Source: Paenibacillus pini JCM 16418
Lineage (GTDB): Bacteria > Bacillota > Bacilli > Paenibacillales > Paenibacillaceae
Reading direction: 5' to 3'
Assembly: GCF_000576305.1 (NCBI RefSeq)
Contig: NZ_BAVZ01000001.1
Location: 124,001-188,000, forward strand
Length of the DNA stretch: 64,000 nucleotides
Part shown: in pieces, positions 28,275-38,236 of the stretch
Layout: the number at the start of each line of letters is the position of its first letter
Position numbering within the stretch: position 1 is the first letter of the stretch
Made by a program: the position numbers and the translations under genes
Notes under the pieces: generated by a model
Database searches by the model: none
What the model was told of the DNA's origin: nothing
What the model saw: only the letters and a program-made list of their open reading frames with translations

Positions 28275-29906
28275 ATGGATGAAAGAAATACTAGATCCGG
28301 TGAGCCGGACAATCAGTTCGAGAATGATACAGTTAAACGCCGTGAGTCTTCAGAATCAGGTTCATCATATTACTCCTACGGTCCCTTCAAATCTTTAGAT
28401 TCACAAAACACAGAACAGCATGGTATTGACGGATATGAACCACAAACACCTGAGGTCGAAATAACACCGCCTCAACCTGTAAAAACCTTGCCAGCTGTTA
28501 GTCGTTTTCAATCCGGTGGTGACTCCGGTAATAACGGAAATGGTTCAGGAGGTTCTGGTAATGGGGGCAAGGGGAACTGGCAATATAACGACCGCCCTAA
28601 GAGCTCAGTGAAAACAATTTTAATTTCGTTCCTAGCCGGTATGGTCGTGATCACGGCTTTGATGATTACATCGGATCGCATGAACTTATTTACGCCAGAT
28701 ACAGCACTCAGTTCCAATAATCAACCAAGCACCACGGTATCGGCTCAGCCCGATACGAGCACTAGCAGTAAAACCGCTACAACATCCTTGCCACTCTCTA
28801 AACCTACCGATGTATCGGGTGTTGTGAAGGAAGCTGGACCAGCGGTTGTGAAAATTGAGACTCTTGTGAAATCTGGAAAGAACTCAAGCTCGCAGTCTAA
28901 TCCGTACTCTAATGATCCATTCTCATATTTCTTCGGGAATCAGTCCGATGGAAATAGCAATGGGGGTTCATCAAATTCCGGATCGGATTCACAGTCTGAT
29001 TCCTCCAAACTTGTTCCTTACGGAATTGGCTCGGGTTTCATCTATGATAAAGCGGGATACATTCTGACGAATGAGCATGTTATTGAGAATGCGGATGTCA
29101 TTCAAGTAACGATTGAAAATGATAAGAAGATCTATGAAGCAAAATTGCTCGGTTCAAGTAAGGAACTCGATCTAGCAGTTCTGAAAATTGAGGGTACTGA
29201 TTTTCCAACCGTTCCTCTTGGTAATTCAGCTAATGCCAAAGTTGGTGAACCTGTTGTAGCGATCGGTAACCCACAAGGCTTTGACCATACTGTAACCTCT
29301 GGGGTACTGAGTGCGAAAGAACGTAGCATCGATATTAGCGAAGAGTCCGGTAGCGGCACACGTAAATATCTACATTTGTTACAAACCGATGCTTCTATTA
29401 ATCCAGGTAACTCTGGAGGACCTCTACTTAATTTGAATGGTGAAGTCATTGGTATGAACGTGGCAGTAAGTGCAGATTCCCAAGGGATCGGATTCGCCAT
29501 TCCAACCAGTACCATTAATGAGGTAGTAGATAAACTGAAGAACAATCAAGAAATTCCGAAAGAACCATCTCCTTTCCTCGGTGCAAGTCTTATGACGCTG
29601 ACGGATGAAGTTGGTAAGCAAATGGGTACGACGGTGAAAGAAGGATCTGTTGTTGCAGAAGTATTATTTAAATCACCTGCTTACGAGGCGGATCTTCGCC
29701 CATACGACATTATTACAGGTGCCAATGGAACAGCTTACAAGACGAACACGGATCTGATTGCTTTTGTACAGAAGCAAAAAGTTGGAGACAAGGTAACTTT
29801 AAATGTCGTTCGTAATAATAAAAAGCTTGATCTTGAAGTTACGATTGGCGATAAGAATAAATTTACAGAAGTATCAACAGGTACCAATGGTAATTCAGGT
29901 CAATAA
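28275..29906 (+). CDS. HtrA/DegP-type membrane-anchored serine protease
   Basis: 543 residues. A cytoplasmic Ser/Pro/Asn/Gly-rich tail (1-110) precedes one membrane helix (about 113-133). The trypsin-like protease domain carries the catalytic His in LTNEHVIENA, Asp in ELDLAVLK and Ser in NPGNSGGPLL; the PDZ domain is around residues 430-530 (GASLMT ... IITGANGT). A low-complexity Ser/Asn/Gly insert separates the beginning of the protease lobe. Degrades misfolded proteins outside the membrane. The two-component system immediately downstream is a plausible regulator, as for CssRS and htrA. Confidence 0.93.
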   Translation: MDERNTRSGEPDNQFENDTVKRRESSESGSSYYSYGPFKSLDSQNTEQHGIDGYEPQTPEVEITPPQPVKTLPAVSRFQSGGDSGNNGNGSGGSGNGGKGNWQYNDRPKSSVKTILISFLAGMVVITALMITSDRMNLFTPDTALSSNNQPSTTVSAQPDTSTSSKTATTSLPLSKPTDVSGVVKEAGPAVVKIETLVKSGKNSSSQSNPYSNDPFSYFFGNQSDGNSNGGSSNSGSDSQSDSSKLVPYGIGSGFIYDKAGYILTNEHVIENADVIQVTIENDKKIYEAKLLGSSKELDLAVLKIEGTDFPTVPLGNSANAKVGEPVVAIGNPQGFDHTVTSGVLSAKERSIDISEESGSGTRKYLHLLQTDASINPGNSGGPLLNLNGEVIGMNVAVSADSQGIGFAIPTSTINEVVDKLKNNQEIPKEPSPFLGASLMTLTDEVGKQMGTTVKEGSVVAEVLFKSPAYEADLRPYDIITGANGTAYKTNTDLIAFVQKQKVGDKVTLNVVRNNKKLDLEVTIGDKNKFTEVSTGTNGNSGQ

Positions 29907-29919
29907 TTAGAATGGTTTG

Positions 29920-29957
29920 AATAACAGCGGAAGGGAACTCCCCTTCCGCTGTTATTC
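29920..29957 (+). terminator. Rho-independent terminator
   Basis: Long perfect stem AATAACAGCGGAAGGG / CCCTTCCGCTGTTATT, loop AACTC. Confidence 0.8.
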
Positions 29958-30039
29958 GTAAAGATGGATTAGTAAAATTAAACGAATACAATATATACTA
30001 TAATTTAGAGAAACCAAAGCGATAAAGGAGCAACTATCC

Positions 30040-30729
30040 ATGCGATCAACCATTCTAATTATTGATGATGACGAGAAAATTATTTCAATGCTACGACGCG
30101 GACTTGCTTTTGAAGGTTATGATGTTGTGACTGCAAGTAATGGTGCGGAAGGTTTAAAAGCAATTCTAAGCGGCGATCCCGATTTAGTCGTTCTTGATAT
30201 TATGATGCCTCAGGTGGATGGCTTTGAAGTCTGCCGCCGCCTGCGTGAAGCAGGGAGCCGGATGCCTATTCTGATGCTTACAGCAAAGGATGAAATTGAG
30301 CATCGTGTAAAGGGTCTGGATATGGGAGCGGATGATTATTTAGTGAAACCGTTCGCACTTGAAGAATTGCTTGCGCGTGTCCGGGCATTGCTTCGTCGTA
30401 AGCCAGAACAAAATGGAATGGAAGATCAGCGTCTCATGTATGAGGACGTCGTGCTTGATGTTGATTCACGTGAGGTTCTGCGTAGTGGGAAGAGAGTTGA
30501 GCTAACAGCTAAGGAATTTGAACTCCTTCACTTGTTTATGCAGAATCCCAAGCGTGTTCTCTCCCGCGATTTAATTATGGACAAGATATGGGGCTATGAT
30601 TATAGTGGAGAGTCAAACGTACTGGAAGTATATATTGCGATGCTTCGTCAGAAAACCGAAGAACATGGAGGCAAGCGTCTAATTCAGACCATCCGTGGAG
30701 CGGGATATATCCTTAGAGGGGACTTATAA
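30040..30729 (+). CDS. OmpR/PhoB-family response regulator
   Basis: 229 residues. Receiver domain with IIDDDEKII, phosphoacceptor in LVVLDIMMPQVDGFE, conserved T in MLTAKD and K in LVKPF. Winged-helix domain with VELTAKEFELLHLFMQNP and the SNVLEVYIAMLRQK recognition region. AAAGGAG before ATG. The kinase starts 2 bases after its stop, so they are co-translated. Located next to htrA and likely a CssR-like envelope or secretion stress regulator, but this is inference. Confidence 0.9.
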   Translation: MRSTILIIDDDEKIISMLRRGLAFEGYDVVTASNGAEGLKAILSGDPDLVVLDIMMPQVDGFEVCRRLREAGSRMPILMLTAKDEIEHRVKGLDMGADDYLVKPFALEELLARVRALLRRKPEQNGMEDQRLMYEDVVLDVDSREVLRSGKRVELTAKEFELLHLFMQNPKRVLSRDLIMDKIWGYDYSGESNVLEVYIAMLRQKTEEHGGKRLIQTIRGAGYILRGDL

Positions 30730-30731
30730 AT

Positions 30732-32189
30732 ATGTCCATACGTTTACGATTAACTGCGTGGTATACGGCGATCTTAGCAATGACTATGATTTTATTCGGC
30801 TCGTTAATTTATGGAGTCATTCATTTCAATACGTATAACGAAGTTAAAAAACGACTTATTCTACAATCTAATAAAATTGAAAAGCCTTCGATTCAAATTA
30901 ATTTACCTCAAGGAACATTAGATCTAAACATCGTGTTACCTAGTGATTTTTTAGCAGCACAAATGTTTGTCCAACTTCATAACTATACCAATGGCGAGAC
31001 AAAGCTCACCAATAATCTAATTGAAATGAAGACAAAATTACCTATTCCAAATATTAAAGATGTAGATCAGGCCGTAGGCTTTAAACAGGTAATGATAAAA
31101 AATAATCCTTTTATGGTTTATCAAAAATCGTTAATTTTAGAAGGTCAAACGGTAGGCTTCTTACAAGTGGCAGCATTTACCGGTTCGGAAGCAAGTTTGT
31201 TAACAAGACTTCGAAATATACTGGTTCTGGGTTCGACAATGATGGTTATTATTGCATCGACATTAGGCTTGTTTCTTGCCCGGAAATCGATGAGGCCTAT
31301 AGAGAATGTTATTGAAGCAGCAAGCCGGATTCAGAATGGATCGGATCTTAGTGTTCGTATTGAATACGATGGACCTCAGGATGAGATTGGACAGCTGATT
31401 GATACTGTTAATAGCATGCTTGGGCGTATGGAGGGCTTTTATAAAGAATTAGAGGACTCTTATGCGATGCAGCGTAGGTTCGTATCTGATGCTTCACATG
31501 AGCTGCGAACGCCACTCACGACTATTCGTGGTAATGTGGATCTATTGCAAAAGATGTGGTCTAAGGACGGAGACGAACGCCCGAATCTAGATGAAGAGAC
31601 TCTGAATCAAATGTCACTGGAGGCTGTAAGTGATATTGCGGATGAATCGAAACGAATGACCAGACTTGTCGCCGATATGCTCTCACTTGCTCGTGCAGAT
31701 ACGGGAAGGACCTTCGAGAAAGAGCCTGTACCTTTAGAAATTCTTGTTGAAGAAGTGGCACGGCGTGCGAATCTATTACCACATGAAGCGGAGTGGGTCA
31801 CGGGAGATTTTTCAATTCTAAATGGAATTTATGTAAGTGGTAACAAAGATTATATGCAGCAGATGCTATTTATATTTATTGAGAACGCTTTTAAATACAC
31901 ACCAGAGGGTAAAGTAACGTTCGATGCCTTCATTTATAAAAATCAGGTCGGTATTCGTGTCGCTGATACGGGGATTGGTATGAACAAGGATGAGGTTCCG
32001 CATATCTTTGATCGGTTCTATCGTGCAGATCAATCTAGAGGAATGACCGAAGGAATTGGCCTAGGATTGTCCATAGCTAAATGGATTATTGATGAATTAC
32101 AGGGTTCTGTGGAAGTGGTTACAACGATGGATGAAGGTACAACCTTTATTATATGGCTTCCGATTGTCTTTCCCGTCCCTCTCGAATAG
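30732..32189 (+). CDS. Sensor histidine kinase
   Basis: 485 residues. Membrane helices at about 10-30 and 158-180 flank an extracellular sensor domain. A HAMP linker leads to the phosphoacceptor His in [17 protein letters not shown] (around residue 256), followed by ATPase boxes N ([10 protein letters not shown]), G1 (VADTGIGMN), F (FDRFYRADQ) and G2 ([11 protein letters not shown]). Partner of the regulator just upstream. Sensed signal not known. Confidence 0.92.
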   Translation: MSIRLRLTAWYTAILAMTMILFGSLIYGVIHFNTYNEVKKRLILQSNKIEKPSIQINLPQGTLDLNIVLPSDFLAAQMFVQLHNYTNGETKLTNNLIEMKTKLPIPNIKDVDQAVGFKQVMIKNNPFMVYQKSLILEGQTVGFLQVAAFTGSEASLLTRLRNILVLGSTMMVIIASTLGLFLARKSMRPIENVIEAASRIQNGSDLSVRIEYDGPQDEIGQLIDTVNSMLGRMEGFYKELEDSYAMQRRFVSDASHELRTPLTTIRGNVDLLQKMWSKDGDERPNLDEETLNQMSLEAVSDIADESKRMTRLVADMLSLARADTGRTFEKEPVPLEILVEEVARRANLLPHEAEWVTGDFSILNGIYVSGNKDYMQQMLFIFIENAFKYTPEGKVTFDAFIYKNQVGIRVADTGIGMNKDEVPHIFDRFYRADQSRGMTEGIGLGLSIAKWIIDELQGSVEVVTTMDEGTTFIIWLPIVFPVPLE

Positions 32190-32236
32190 GGTATAATAGT
32201 GAGAGTTTGAAGCATCAAGAAAGCAGGTGTATACCC

Positions 32237-33186
32237 ATGGAAGTCGTTAAAATTTCGCCGCGGGGCTATTGCTACGGTGTAGTTGACGCGATGGTGCTTG
32301 CGCGCCAAGCAGCTCAGAACCTAGATTTACCCCGGCCTATATATATTCTTGGCATGATTGTTCATAACAGCCATGTGACGAACTCTTTTGAAGATGAGGC
32401 ATTATTACGCTTGATGGCCCTAATCGATTGGAAATTTTGAGTCAAGTCGAGAGTGGTACAGTTATCTTCACTGCTCATGGAGTGTCTCCTGAAGTGCGGA
32501 AGCTTGCTCGTGACAAAGGACTTACGACAGTGGATGCTACATGCCCTGACGTGACGAAGACACATGACTTAATTCGTGATAAGGTGGCTGAGGGATATGA
32601 GGTCATCTATATCGGTAAGAAAGGTCACCCAGAGCCTGAAGGGGCAATTGGCATTGCACCAGAGCATGTTCATTTGATCGAGAAGGAAGAAGAAATTAGT
32701 AAGCTGAATATCACTGCTTCACGTATCATCATTACGAATCAGACGACAATGAGTCAGTGGGATATAAGGGTAATCATTAAGGGACTACTTGAACTCTTTC
32801 CGTCCGCAGAGGTTCATAATGAGATTTGCCTTGCAACACAAATTAGACAAGAAGCTGTTGCTGAACAGGCTAATCAAGCTGAATTAGTAATTGTTGTCGG
32901 TGATCCCCGCAGTAACAATTCGAATCGTCTAGCTCAGGTATCAGAGGAAATTGCTAATGTTCCTGCACACCGGATATCGGATATAAGTGAACTAAACCGG
33001 GAATGGCTCGAAGGCATTACGAAGGTGGCTGTAACCTCGGGTGCTTCGACGCCTACACCACTTACGAAAGAAGTAATTACCTATCTCGAACAGTATGATC
33101 CTGCTAACCCAGATACATGGGAACTGAAGCGTACTGTGAATATGAGTAAGTTATTACCTCCAGTTAAAGCAAAGAACAAAGTCTAA
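32237..33186 (+). CDS. ispH: 4-hydroxy-3-methylbut-2-enyl diphosphate reductase (frameshifted)
   Basis: About 316 residues repaired. Last enzyme of the MEP isoprenoid pathway, a 4Fe-4S reductase. The three cluster cysteines are in [20 protein letters not shown] and [11 protein letters not shown]; the E-x-T-type segment ITNQTTMS is present. AGCAGGTG precedes ATG 32237. The frame shifts at about 32399; one G (gag-ggc-att-att) gives [22 protein letters not shown]. This gene is normally essential, so the shift cannot be real if the pathway is the only one. Confidence 0.95.
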
Positions 33187-33200
33187 ATAAGGACACAAAT

Positions 33201-33237
33201 GAAGCGGGCCTCTCTTAATGAGTGGCTTGCTTTTTAT
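33201..33237 (+). terminator. Rho-independent terminator
   Basis: Imperfect stem AAGCGGGCCTCTC / GAGTGGCTTGCTT followed by TTTT. Confidence 0.6.
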
Positions 33238-33255
33238 ATTTGGATGAAGTAAACC

Positions 33256-33284
33256 TTGACGCGGATTAAAAAACCGTGTATATT
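33256..33284 (+). promoter_or_regulatory. Sigma-A promoter of aroF
   Basis: TTGACG, 17-base spacer, TATATT, giving a leader of about 145 nt. An AAAAGCG...GCGCTT long-range pairing is possible in the leader; no known riboswitch recognised. Confidence 0.65.
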
Positions 33285-33438
33285 TACTTTAGTTATTAAA
33301 AGCATAGAAGCACAAAAGCTTAAAAGCGAACACGCGTCTAAGCAATGTGGTACTGACTGTCATTATGTACTCATGCGCTTGAATTAAATTTATGATGAAC
33401 GTATATATTTTGTTTTTATAAAGAAGGGAATGGTCTAA

Positions 33439-34497
33439 ATGATCGTCATTACATCAAATTCAACACCAGAAGAGCAAATTCAGGATATCGTCCGGTTTAT
33501 CGAAACACATGATTTGAAAGCCTCAGTTTCACGCGGGACAGATCGCACAGTCATCGGACTAGTAGGAGTAGTAGATCCTAAAATAGGGGAGCATTTGCGT
33601 CAAATGAAGGGTGTGGAGAACGTCGTTAAGATTACAAAATCATATAAACTTGCCAGTCGGGATTTCCATCCGGAAAATACAGTCATTGATATTAAAGGGA
33701 TTAAAATTGGCGGAGATGAGTTAGTCGTTATGGGCGGACCTTGCGCCGTGGAATCACCAGAACAGATTGATGAGATAGCTGCACTTGTAAAGGCAGCAGG
33801 TGGTCAGGTACTGCGGGGTGGGGCATTCAAGCCGCGTACAGGACCATATAGCTTCCAAGGAGTAGGCGTTGAAGGTCTGATTATGATGGCGGAAGCAGGA
33901 AAGAAACATGGTCTGCTTACGATTACTGAAGTAATGACACCTGAATACGTAGATATATGCGCTGAGTATGCAGATATTTTACAAATCGGTACACGTAATA
34001 TGCAAAACTTCGATTTGTTACGTAAATTAGGAACATGCGGAAGACCTGTACTTCTTAAACGCGGATTCAGTGCAACCTATGATGAACTGTTAAATGCTGC
34101 CGAATATATTCTTGCAGGTGGAAATCCTGATGTCATGCTGTGTGAGCGCGGTATCCGGACATTTGAAACCTATACACGTAACACACTCGATTTGACTGCA
34201 ATTCCTGTCTTACAGCAGCTGAGCCATCTACCTGTAATTTCCGATCCAAGTCATGGTACAGGACGTCGTGAGCTCGTTGAGCCGATGTGCAAGGCATCAG
34301 TGGCTGCAGGAGCAAATGGATTAATCGTTGAAATGCATACCGATCCAGACAACTCGATGACTGGTGATGGAGTTCAATCTTTATTCCCTGATCAATTTGC
34401 TGGGTTACTCAAGGATTTGGAGAAATTGGCTCCGATTGTGGGTCGCACCTTTAATACAGCTAAAGAACCAGCCGAGTTCTTTCCCGGCCGTCCTTAA
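33439..34497 (+). CDS. aroF: 3-deoxy-7-phosphoheptulonate synthase (DAHP synthase)
   Basis: 352 residues. Condenses phosphoenolpyruvate and erythrose-4-phosphate, the first step of the shikimate pathway. An N-terminal ACT/ferredoxin-like regulatory domain (residues 1-70) is fused to the KDO8P/DAHP-type catalytic barrel with GGPCAVES, LRGGAFKPRTGPYSFQG, RNMQN, LLKRG, SDPSHGTGRR and VEMHTDPDNS. Complete. AGGGAA before ATG. Not clustered with other aro genes here. Confidence 0.95.
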   Translation: MIVITSNSTPEEQIQDIVRFIETHDLKASVSRGTDRTVIGLVGVVDPKIGEHLRQMKGVENVVKITKSYKLASRDFHPENTVIDIKGIKIGGDELVVMGGPCAVESPEQIDEIAALVKAAGGQVLRGGAFKPRTGPYSFQGVGVEGLIMMAEAGKKHGLLTITEVMTPEYVDICAEYADILQIGTRNMQNFDLLRKLGTCGRPVLLKRGFSATYDELLNAAEYILAGGNPDVMLCERGIRTFETYTRNTLDLTAIPVLQQLSHLPVISDPSHGTGRRELVEPMCKASVAAGANGLIVEMHTDPDNSMTGDGVQSLFPDQFAGLLKDLEKLAPIVGRTFNTAKEPAEFFPGRP

Positions 34498-34520
34498 AGC
34501 CTAAAATTGTTCGGATTATG

Positions 34521-34567
34521 AAAAACCCTTAATTTCGGTCAAAAAACCGATTATTTAGGGTTTTTTT
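34521..34567 (+). terminator. Rho-independent terminator
   Basis: AAAAACCCT ... AGGGTTTTT stem, inner TCGGT/ACCGA, then T run. Confidence 0.85.
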
Positions 34568-34597
34568 GGCATATATGACCTGATAACAATTAAAAAA

Positions 34598-34614
34598 TGT
34601 AAGGATACCTAACA
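34598..34614 (+). promoter_or_regulatory. GlnR/TnrA-type operator
   Basis: TGTAAGGATACCTAACA fits the 17-base consensus TGTNAN7TNACA exactly. It lies upstream of the glnA -35 and predicts nitrogen control. Confidence 0.75.
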
Positions 34615-34642
34615 TCAATTACAAAAATACCTGACATAGATA

Positions 34643-34672
34643 TTGACGATGTCAGGTTTGGCGTTTTATAAT
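34643..34672 (+). promoter_or_regulatory. Sigma-A promoter of glnA
   Basis: TTGACG, 18-base spacer, TATAAT. Flanking inverted repeat CCTGACAT (34630-34637) / ATGTCAGG (34649-34656) overlaps the -35. Confidence 0.7.
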
Positions 34673-34749
34673 GACGACATAAATCATTAGATGCTGAACG
34701 TTTGCGCGATGTATACGGCTTAATGTTCGGAAATTGGGAGGAAGAGAGC

Positions 34750-36174
34750 ATGTCGGTTGAAAAAGTACTAAAAACAATTCAGGATAACAAGATTGAATGG
34801 GTGGATTTTCGTTTTGTAGATTTGGCTGGTCGTGCGCACCATATTTCTTTACCTGCTAGCGAAGTAGATGAAGAAACGTTTGTTAACGGGGTAGCATTTG
34901 ATGGCTCTTCCATTGCTGGTTTCCGTGGAATCGAAGAATCCGACATGGTTATGATGCCTGATCCGACTTCGGTTTTTATCGATCCTTTCACAGCACACCC
35001 TACTATTAATATTATGTGTAATATTTATACACCGGACGGCGAACGTTATGAGCGTGATCCACGCAGCATCGCGGCAAAAGCTGAGGAATATTTACAAACA
35101 ACTGGCCTCGGAACTGCAGCTTACTTTGCACCTGAATCCGAATTTTTCATTTTTGATGATGTACGTTATGAGAGTGGTATGAATAGTTCTTCTTTCTTCG
35201 TTGATTCTGAGGAAGCAGCTTGGAATACGAACCGTAAAGAAGAAGGCGGTAACCTTGGATTCAAAATTGGTGTGAAGGGTGGCTATGTTCCAGTAGCTCC
35301 AATTGACACACAACAGGATATCCGTAGCGAAATGTGCCGTTTGTTGGAAGAAGCAGGGCTGCGCATTGAACGTCACCATCATGAAGTGGCAACAGCAGGT
35401 CAAGCTGAAATCAATTTCCGTTTTGATACACTTAAGAAAACAGCAGACAATCTGCTGCTATACAAATATATTGTTCACAACACAGCACGTCAGTATGGGA
35501 AAGTAGCTACGTTCATGCCGAAACCAATTTTTGGTGATAACGGAAGTGGTATGCACGTTCACCAATCCATCTTCAATGGCGACATTCCTTTGTTCTATGA
35601 AAAAGGTGGCTATGCTAATCTTAGCGAGATGGCTCTTCATTACATCGGAGGTATCTTGTACCATGCTCCCGCACTCCTTGCGATGACGAATCCTTCTACA
35701 AACTCATTCAAACGTCTAGTACCTGGATATGAAGCACCTGTTAACCTTGTATTCTCTAAAGGAAATCGTTCTGCAGCTGTACGTATTCCAGTGGCTGCTG
35801 TAACGCCTAAAGGCTGCCGCATAGAATTCCGTACACCAGACTCAACAGCTAATCCATATCTAGCTTTCTCAGCGATGCTGATGGCAGGTATTGATGGTAT
35901 CAAACGTAAAATTGATCCAGTAGAGCTTGGTTATGGACCAATGGACACGAACATTTACGAGCTAGCAGAAGATAAGAAATCACAAATCCGTAGCGTTCCT
36001 GGTACGCTAGATGAAGCACTAGATGCTTTGAAAGCTGATTACGAATTCCTGCTTGAAGGTGAGGTTTTCACCAAAGAATTTATCGAAAACTTTATTGAAC
36101 TTAAGCGTGGAGAAGCTAAAGCAGTAGCTATTCGGGTTCATCCGCACGAGTATGGTTTGTACTTCGACTGCTAA
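34750..36174 (+). CDS. glnA: Type I glutamine synthetase (beta-like subtype)
   Basis: 474 residues from ATG 34750 (GGAGGAAGAG upstream). Makes glutamine from glutamate, ammonia and ATP. Signature elements: DGSSIAGFRGIEESDM, the metal site PESEFFIFD, the HHEVATAGQAEINFRFD loop, NGSGMHVHQS, and NPSTNSFKRLVPGYEAPVNL. The NIYELAEDKK context retains the tyrosine that is adenylylated in GSI-beta enzymes. At 474 residues it is longer than B. subtilis GlnA (444, GSI-alpha). The 17-base GlnR box suggests nitrogen regulation. A glnR gene is not adjacent, so this is a stand-alone copy. Confidence 0.93.
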   Translation: MSVEKVLKTIQDNKIEWVDFRFVDLAGRAHHISLPASEVDEETFVNGVAFDGSSIAGFRGIEESDMVMMPDPTSVFIDPFTAHPTINIMCNIYTPDGERYERDPRSIAAKAEEYLQTTGLGTAAYFAPESEFFIFDDVRYESGMNSSSFFVDSEEAAWNTNRKEEGGNLGFKIGVKGGYVPVAPIDTQQDIRSEMCRLLEEAGLRIERHHHEVATAGQAEINFRFDTLKKTADNLLLYKYIVHNTARQYGKVATFMPKPIFGDNGSGMHVHQSIFNGDIPLFYEKGGYANLSEMALHYIGGILYHAPALLAMTNPSTNSFKRLVPGYEAPVNLVFSKGNRSAAVRIPVAAVTPKGCRIEFRTPDSTANPYLAFSAMLMAGIDGIKRKIDPVELGYGPMDTNIYELAEDKKSQIRSVPGTLDEALDALKADYEFLLEGEVFTKEFIENFIELKRGEAKAVAIRVHPHEYGLYFDC

Positions 36175-36203
36175 TCTGAAGTTGATGTGCTAAAGCTATA
36201 GTA

Positions 36204-36247
36204 GGCAATCCCGCAGGTCAGAAATGGACCTAGCGGGATGCCTTTTT
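36204..36247 (+). terminator. Rho-independent terminator
   Basis: GGCAATCCCGC / GCGGGATGCC stem with inner GTC/GAC and TTTTT. Confidence 0.85.
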
Positions 36248-36290
36248 GATTTTAGTTTGCATGAAAATAATACTTTGTGCTTTTTGGTAC

Positions 36291-36319
36291 TTGATGCACC
36301 CTAGGTTTACTGCTATCAT
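36291..36319 (+). promoter_or_regulatory. Sigma-A promoter of serC
   Basis: TTGATG, 17-base spacer, TATCAT. Confidence 0.55.
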
Positions 36320-36363
36320 TGCCATAATATATTTAGATTCAGAGAGAGGATGGGGAGTTAATC

Positions 36364-37452
36364 ATGACGAAAAGAGCTTATAACTTTAATGCAGGACCGG
36401 CAGCATTGCCACTAGAGGTTCTAGAACGTGCACAAGCTGAAATTGTAGATTTCCGTGGGACAGGCATGTCCATTATGGAGATGTCTCATCGCGGTAAAGT
36501 ATACGAGGAAGTGCATAATGAAGCGCAAAGCAGACTGCTATCTCTTATGGGTAACCCGAAGGGTTATAAAGTTCTGTTCTTACAAGGCGGAGCAAGCACT
36601 CAGTTTTCTATGATCCCTATGAATTTTCTGACTGAAGGTAAGACCGGAAGCTATGTCATTACGGGTAGCTGGGGAGCTAAGTCCATCAAAGAAGCGAAGT
36701 TATTTGGTGAGACTCACGTTGCAGCATCAACTGAAAATGACAAATTCATGTCTGTACCTGATCTAAAGAGTATTGAAGTTCCAGAGAATGCAGCATATTT
36801 GCATCTTACTTCTAATGAGACGATTGAAGGAAATCAGTTCCAGCAATATCCATCAACGGGTAATGTTCCACTTATTGTGGATATGTCTAGTGATATACTT
36901 AGCCGGAACATTGATATCACACCATTTGGCATGATTTATGCAGGAGCGCAAAAGAATCTTGGTCCGTCAGGTGTCACCGTTATCATCGCTCGTGAAGAAC
37001 TAATTGCAGAGTCACCTAAGAATATACCAACGATGCTTCGTTACGATACACATTATAGCAACAACTCACTCTACAATACACCGCCATCCTACTCTGTATA
37101 TCTGGTTAACGAAATGTTGAAATGGATTGAGGAGCAAGGTGGGACAGCTGAACTTGAGAAGGTAAACCGCAAGAAAGCTGCGCTTATTTATGATACAATA
37201 GACAGAAGTGAAGGCTTCTTCCAGGGGCCAGTACATCCAGACAGCCGTTCAATCATGAATGTTACCTTCAAAATCGGCTCCGAGGAATTGGAGAAGCAAT
37301 TTATTAAAGAAGCTGAGCAAGAGGGCTTCGTTGGTTTGAAGGGTCATCGCAGCGTTGGCGGATTCCGTGCCTCGATTTACAATGCCGTCCCGTATGAGAA
37401 TTGCAAAGTTCTGGCTGAGTTCATGACTCATTTTAAGCAAAAACACGCTTAA
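36364..37452 (+). CDS. serC: Phosphoserine aminotransferase
   Basis: 362 residues. Transfers an amino group from glutamate to 3-phosphohydroxypyruvate in serine synthesis. Start MTKRAYNFNAGPAALPLEV; PLP lysine in IYAGAQKNLGPSGVT; substrate loop HRGKVYEEVHNEA; C-terminal HRSVGGFRASIYNA. Complete and intact. GGGGAG before ATG. Confidence 0.95.
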   Translation: MTKRAYNFNAGPAALPLEVLERAQAEIVDFRGTGMSIMEMSHRGKVYEEVHNEAQSRLLSLMGNPKGYKVLFLQGGASTQFSMIPMNFLTEGKTGSYVITGSWGAKSIKEAKLFGETHVAASTENDKFMSVPDLKSIEVPENAAYLHLTSNETIEGNQFQQYPSTGNVPLIVDMSSDILSRNIDITPFGMIYAGAQKNLGPSGVTVIIAREELIAESPKNIPTMLRYDTHYSNNSLYNTPPSYSVYLVNEMLKWIEEQGGTAELEKVNRKKAALIYDTIDRSEGFFQGPVHPDSRSIMNVTFKIGSEELEKQFIKEAEQEGFVGLKGHRSVGGFRASIYNAVPYENCKVLAEFMTHFKQKHA

Positions 37453-37488
37453 TGCCAGTTGATTATGCATTCGTTAACCGGATGCTTG

Positions 37489-37519
37489 GCCTTCGCCCTT
37501 TAAGGGTGGAGGCTTTTTA
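37489..37519 (+). terminator. Rho-independent terminator
   Basis: GCCTTCGCCC / GGGTGGAGGC stem, then TTTTT. Confidence 0.85.
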
Positions 37520-37588
37520 TATGTTGAATAATATCCACCCTGGAAGTTTAAGCTGAAAAAGAATACGAAATGGAGTGTGTATACACAT

Positions 37589-38053
37589 ATGGCATTACAT
37601 ATTGTACTTGTCGAGCCAGAAATTCCGGCGAATACGGGGAATATTGCCCGAACCTGTGCAGCAACAGGAGCTCATTTGCATCTAGTGCGTCCACTGGGAT
37701 TCCGTACAGATGATGCAACGATGAAGCGTGCGGGGCTTGATTACTGGTATGCGGTTAACATTGAATATCATGATTCATTTGCTGAGGTTCAAGAGAAGTA
37801 TGCCGGAAGTCGCTTCTTTTACGCAACTACGAAGGCTGATAAAAGATATAGTGATTTCAAATTTCAGGATGAGGACTTTTTAGTGTTCGGAAAAGAAACA
37901 AAGGGTCTACCTCCAGAACTGATTGCAGCTAATCCGGAGACCTGTATTAAGATGCCAATGAGTGATAAAGTTCGCTCACTGAATCTGTCAAATTCAGCAG
38001 CTATCATGGTCTATGAAGCGTTACGTCAGTTGGATTTTCCAGGAATGGAATGA
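37589..38053 (+). CDS. trmL: tRNA (cytidine/uridine-34 2'-O)-methyltransferase TrmL
   Basis: 154 residues. A SPOUT-fold methyltransferase that methylates the wobble ribose of tRNA-Leu. ATG 37589 gives the conserved MALHIVLVEPEIPANTGNIARTC; the earlier GTG at 37577 is too close to the ribosome site. Knot region: LVFGKETKGLPPELI and MPMSDKVRSLNLSNSAAIMVYE. Complete. Confidence 0.93.
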   Translation: MALHIVLVEPEIPANTGNIARTCAATGAHLHLVRPLGFRTDDATMKRAGLDYWYAVNIEYHDSFAEVQEKYAGSRFFYATTKADKRYSDFKFQDEDFLVFGKETKGLPPELIAANPETCIKMPMSDKVRSLNLSNSAAIMVYEALRQLDFPGME

Positions 38054-38236
38054 TAATTTGTCACCTTTTAAAATAAAATGTTAAAAATAAAATCGATTAG
38101 CAGGATTCGACATCCTCACATCGAACTATTATTAAAGACCCATATTTTGAGGATTTGAAGGTATTTTGAAATATCTGTGGAGTACTTTCTAATCACTTAC
38201 GCATTGGAATAGCTAATAGGAGAGGTGTACTTCTTT

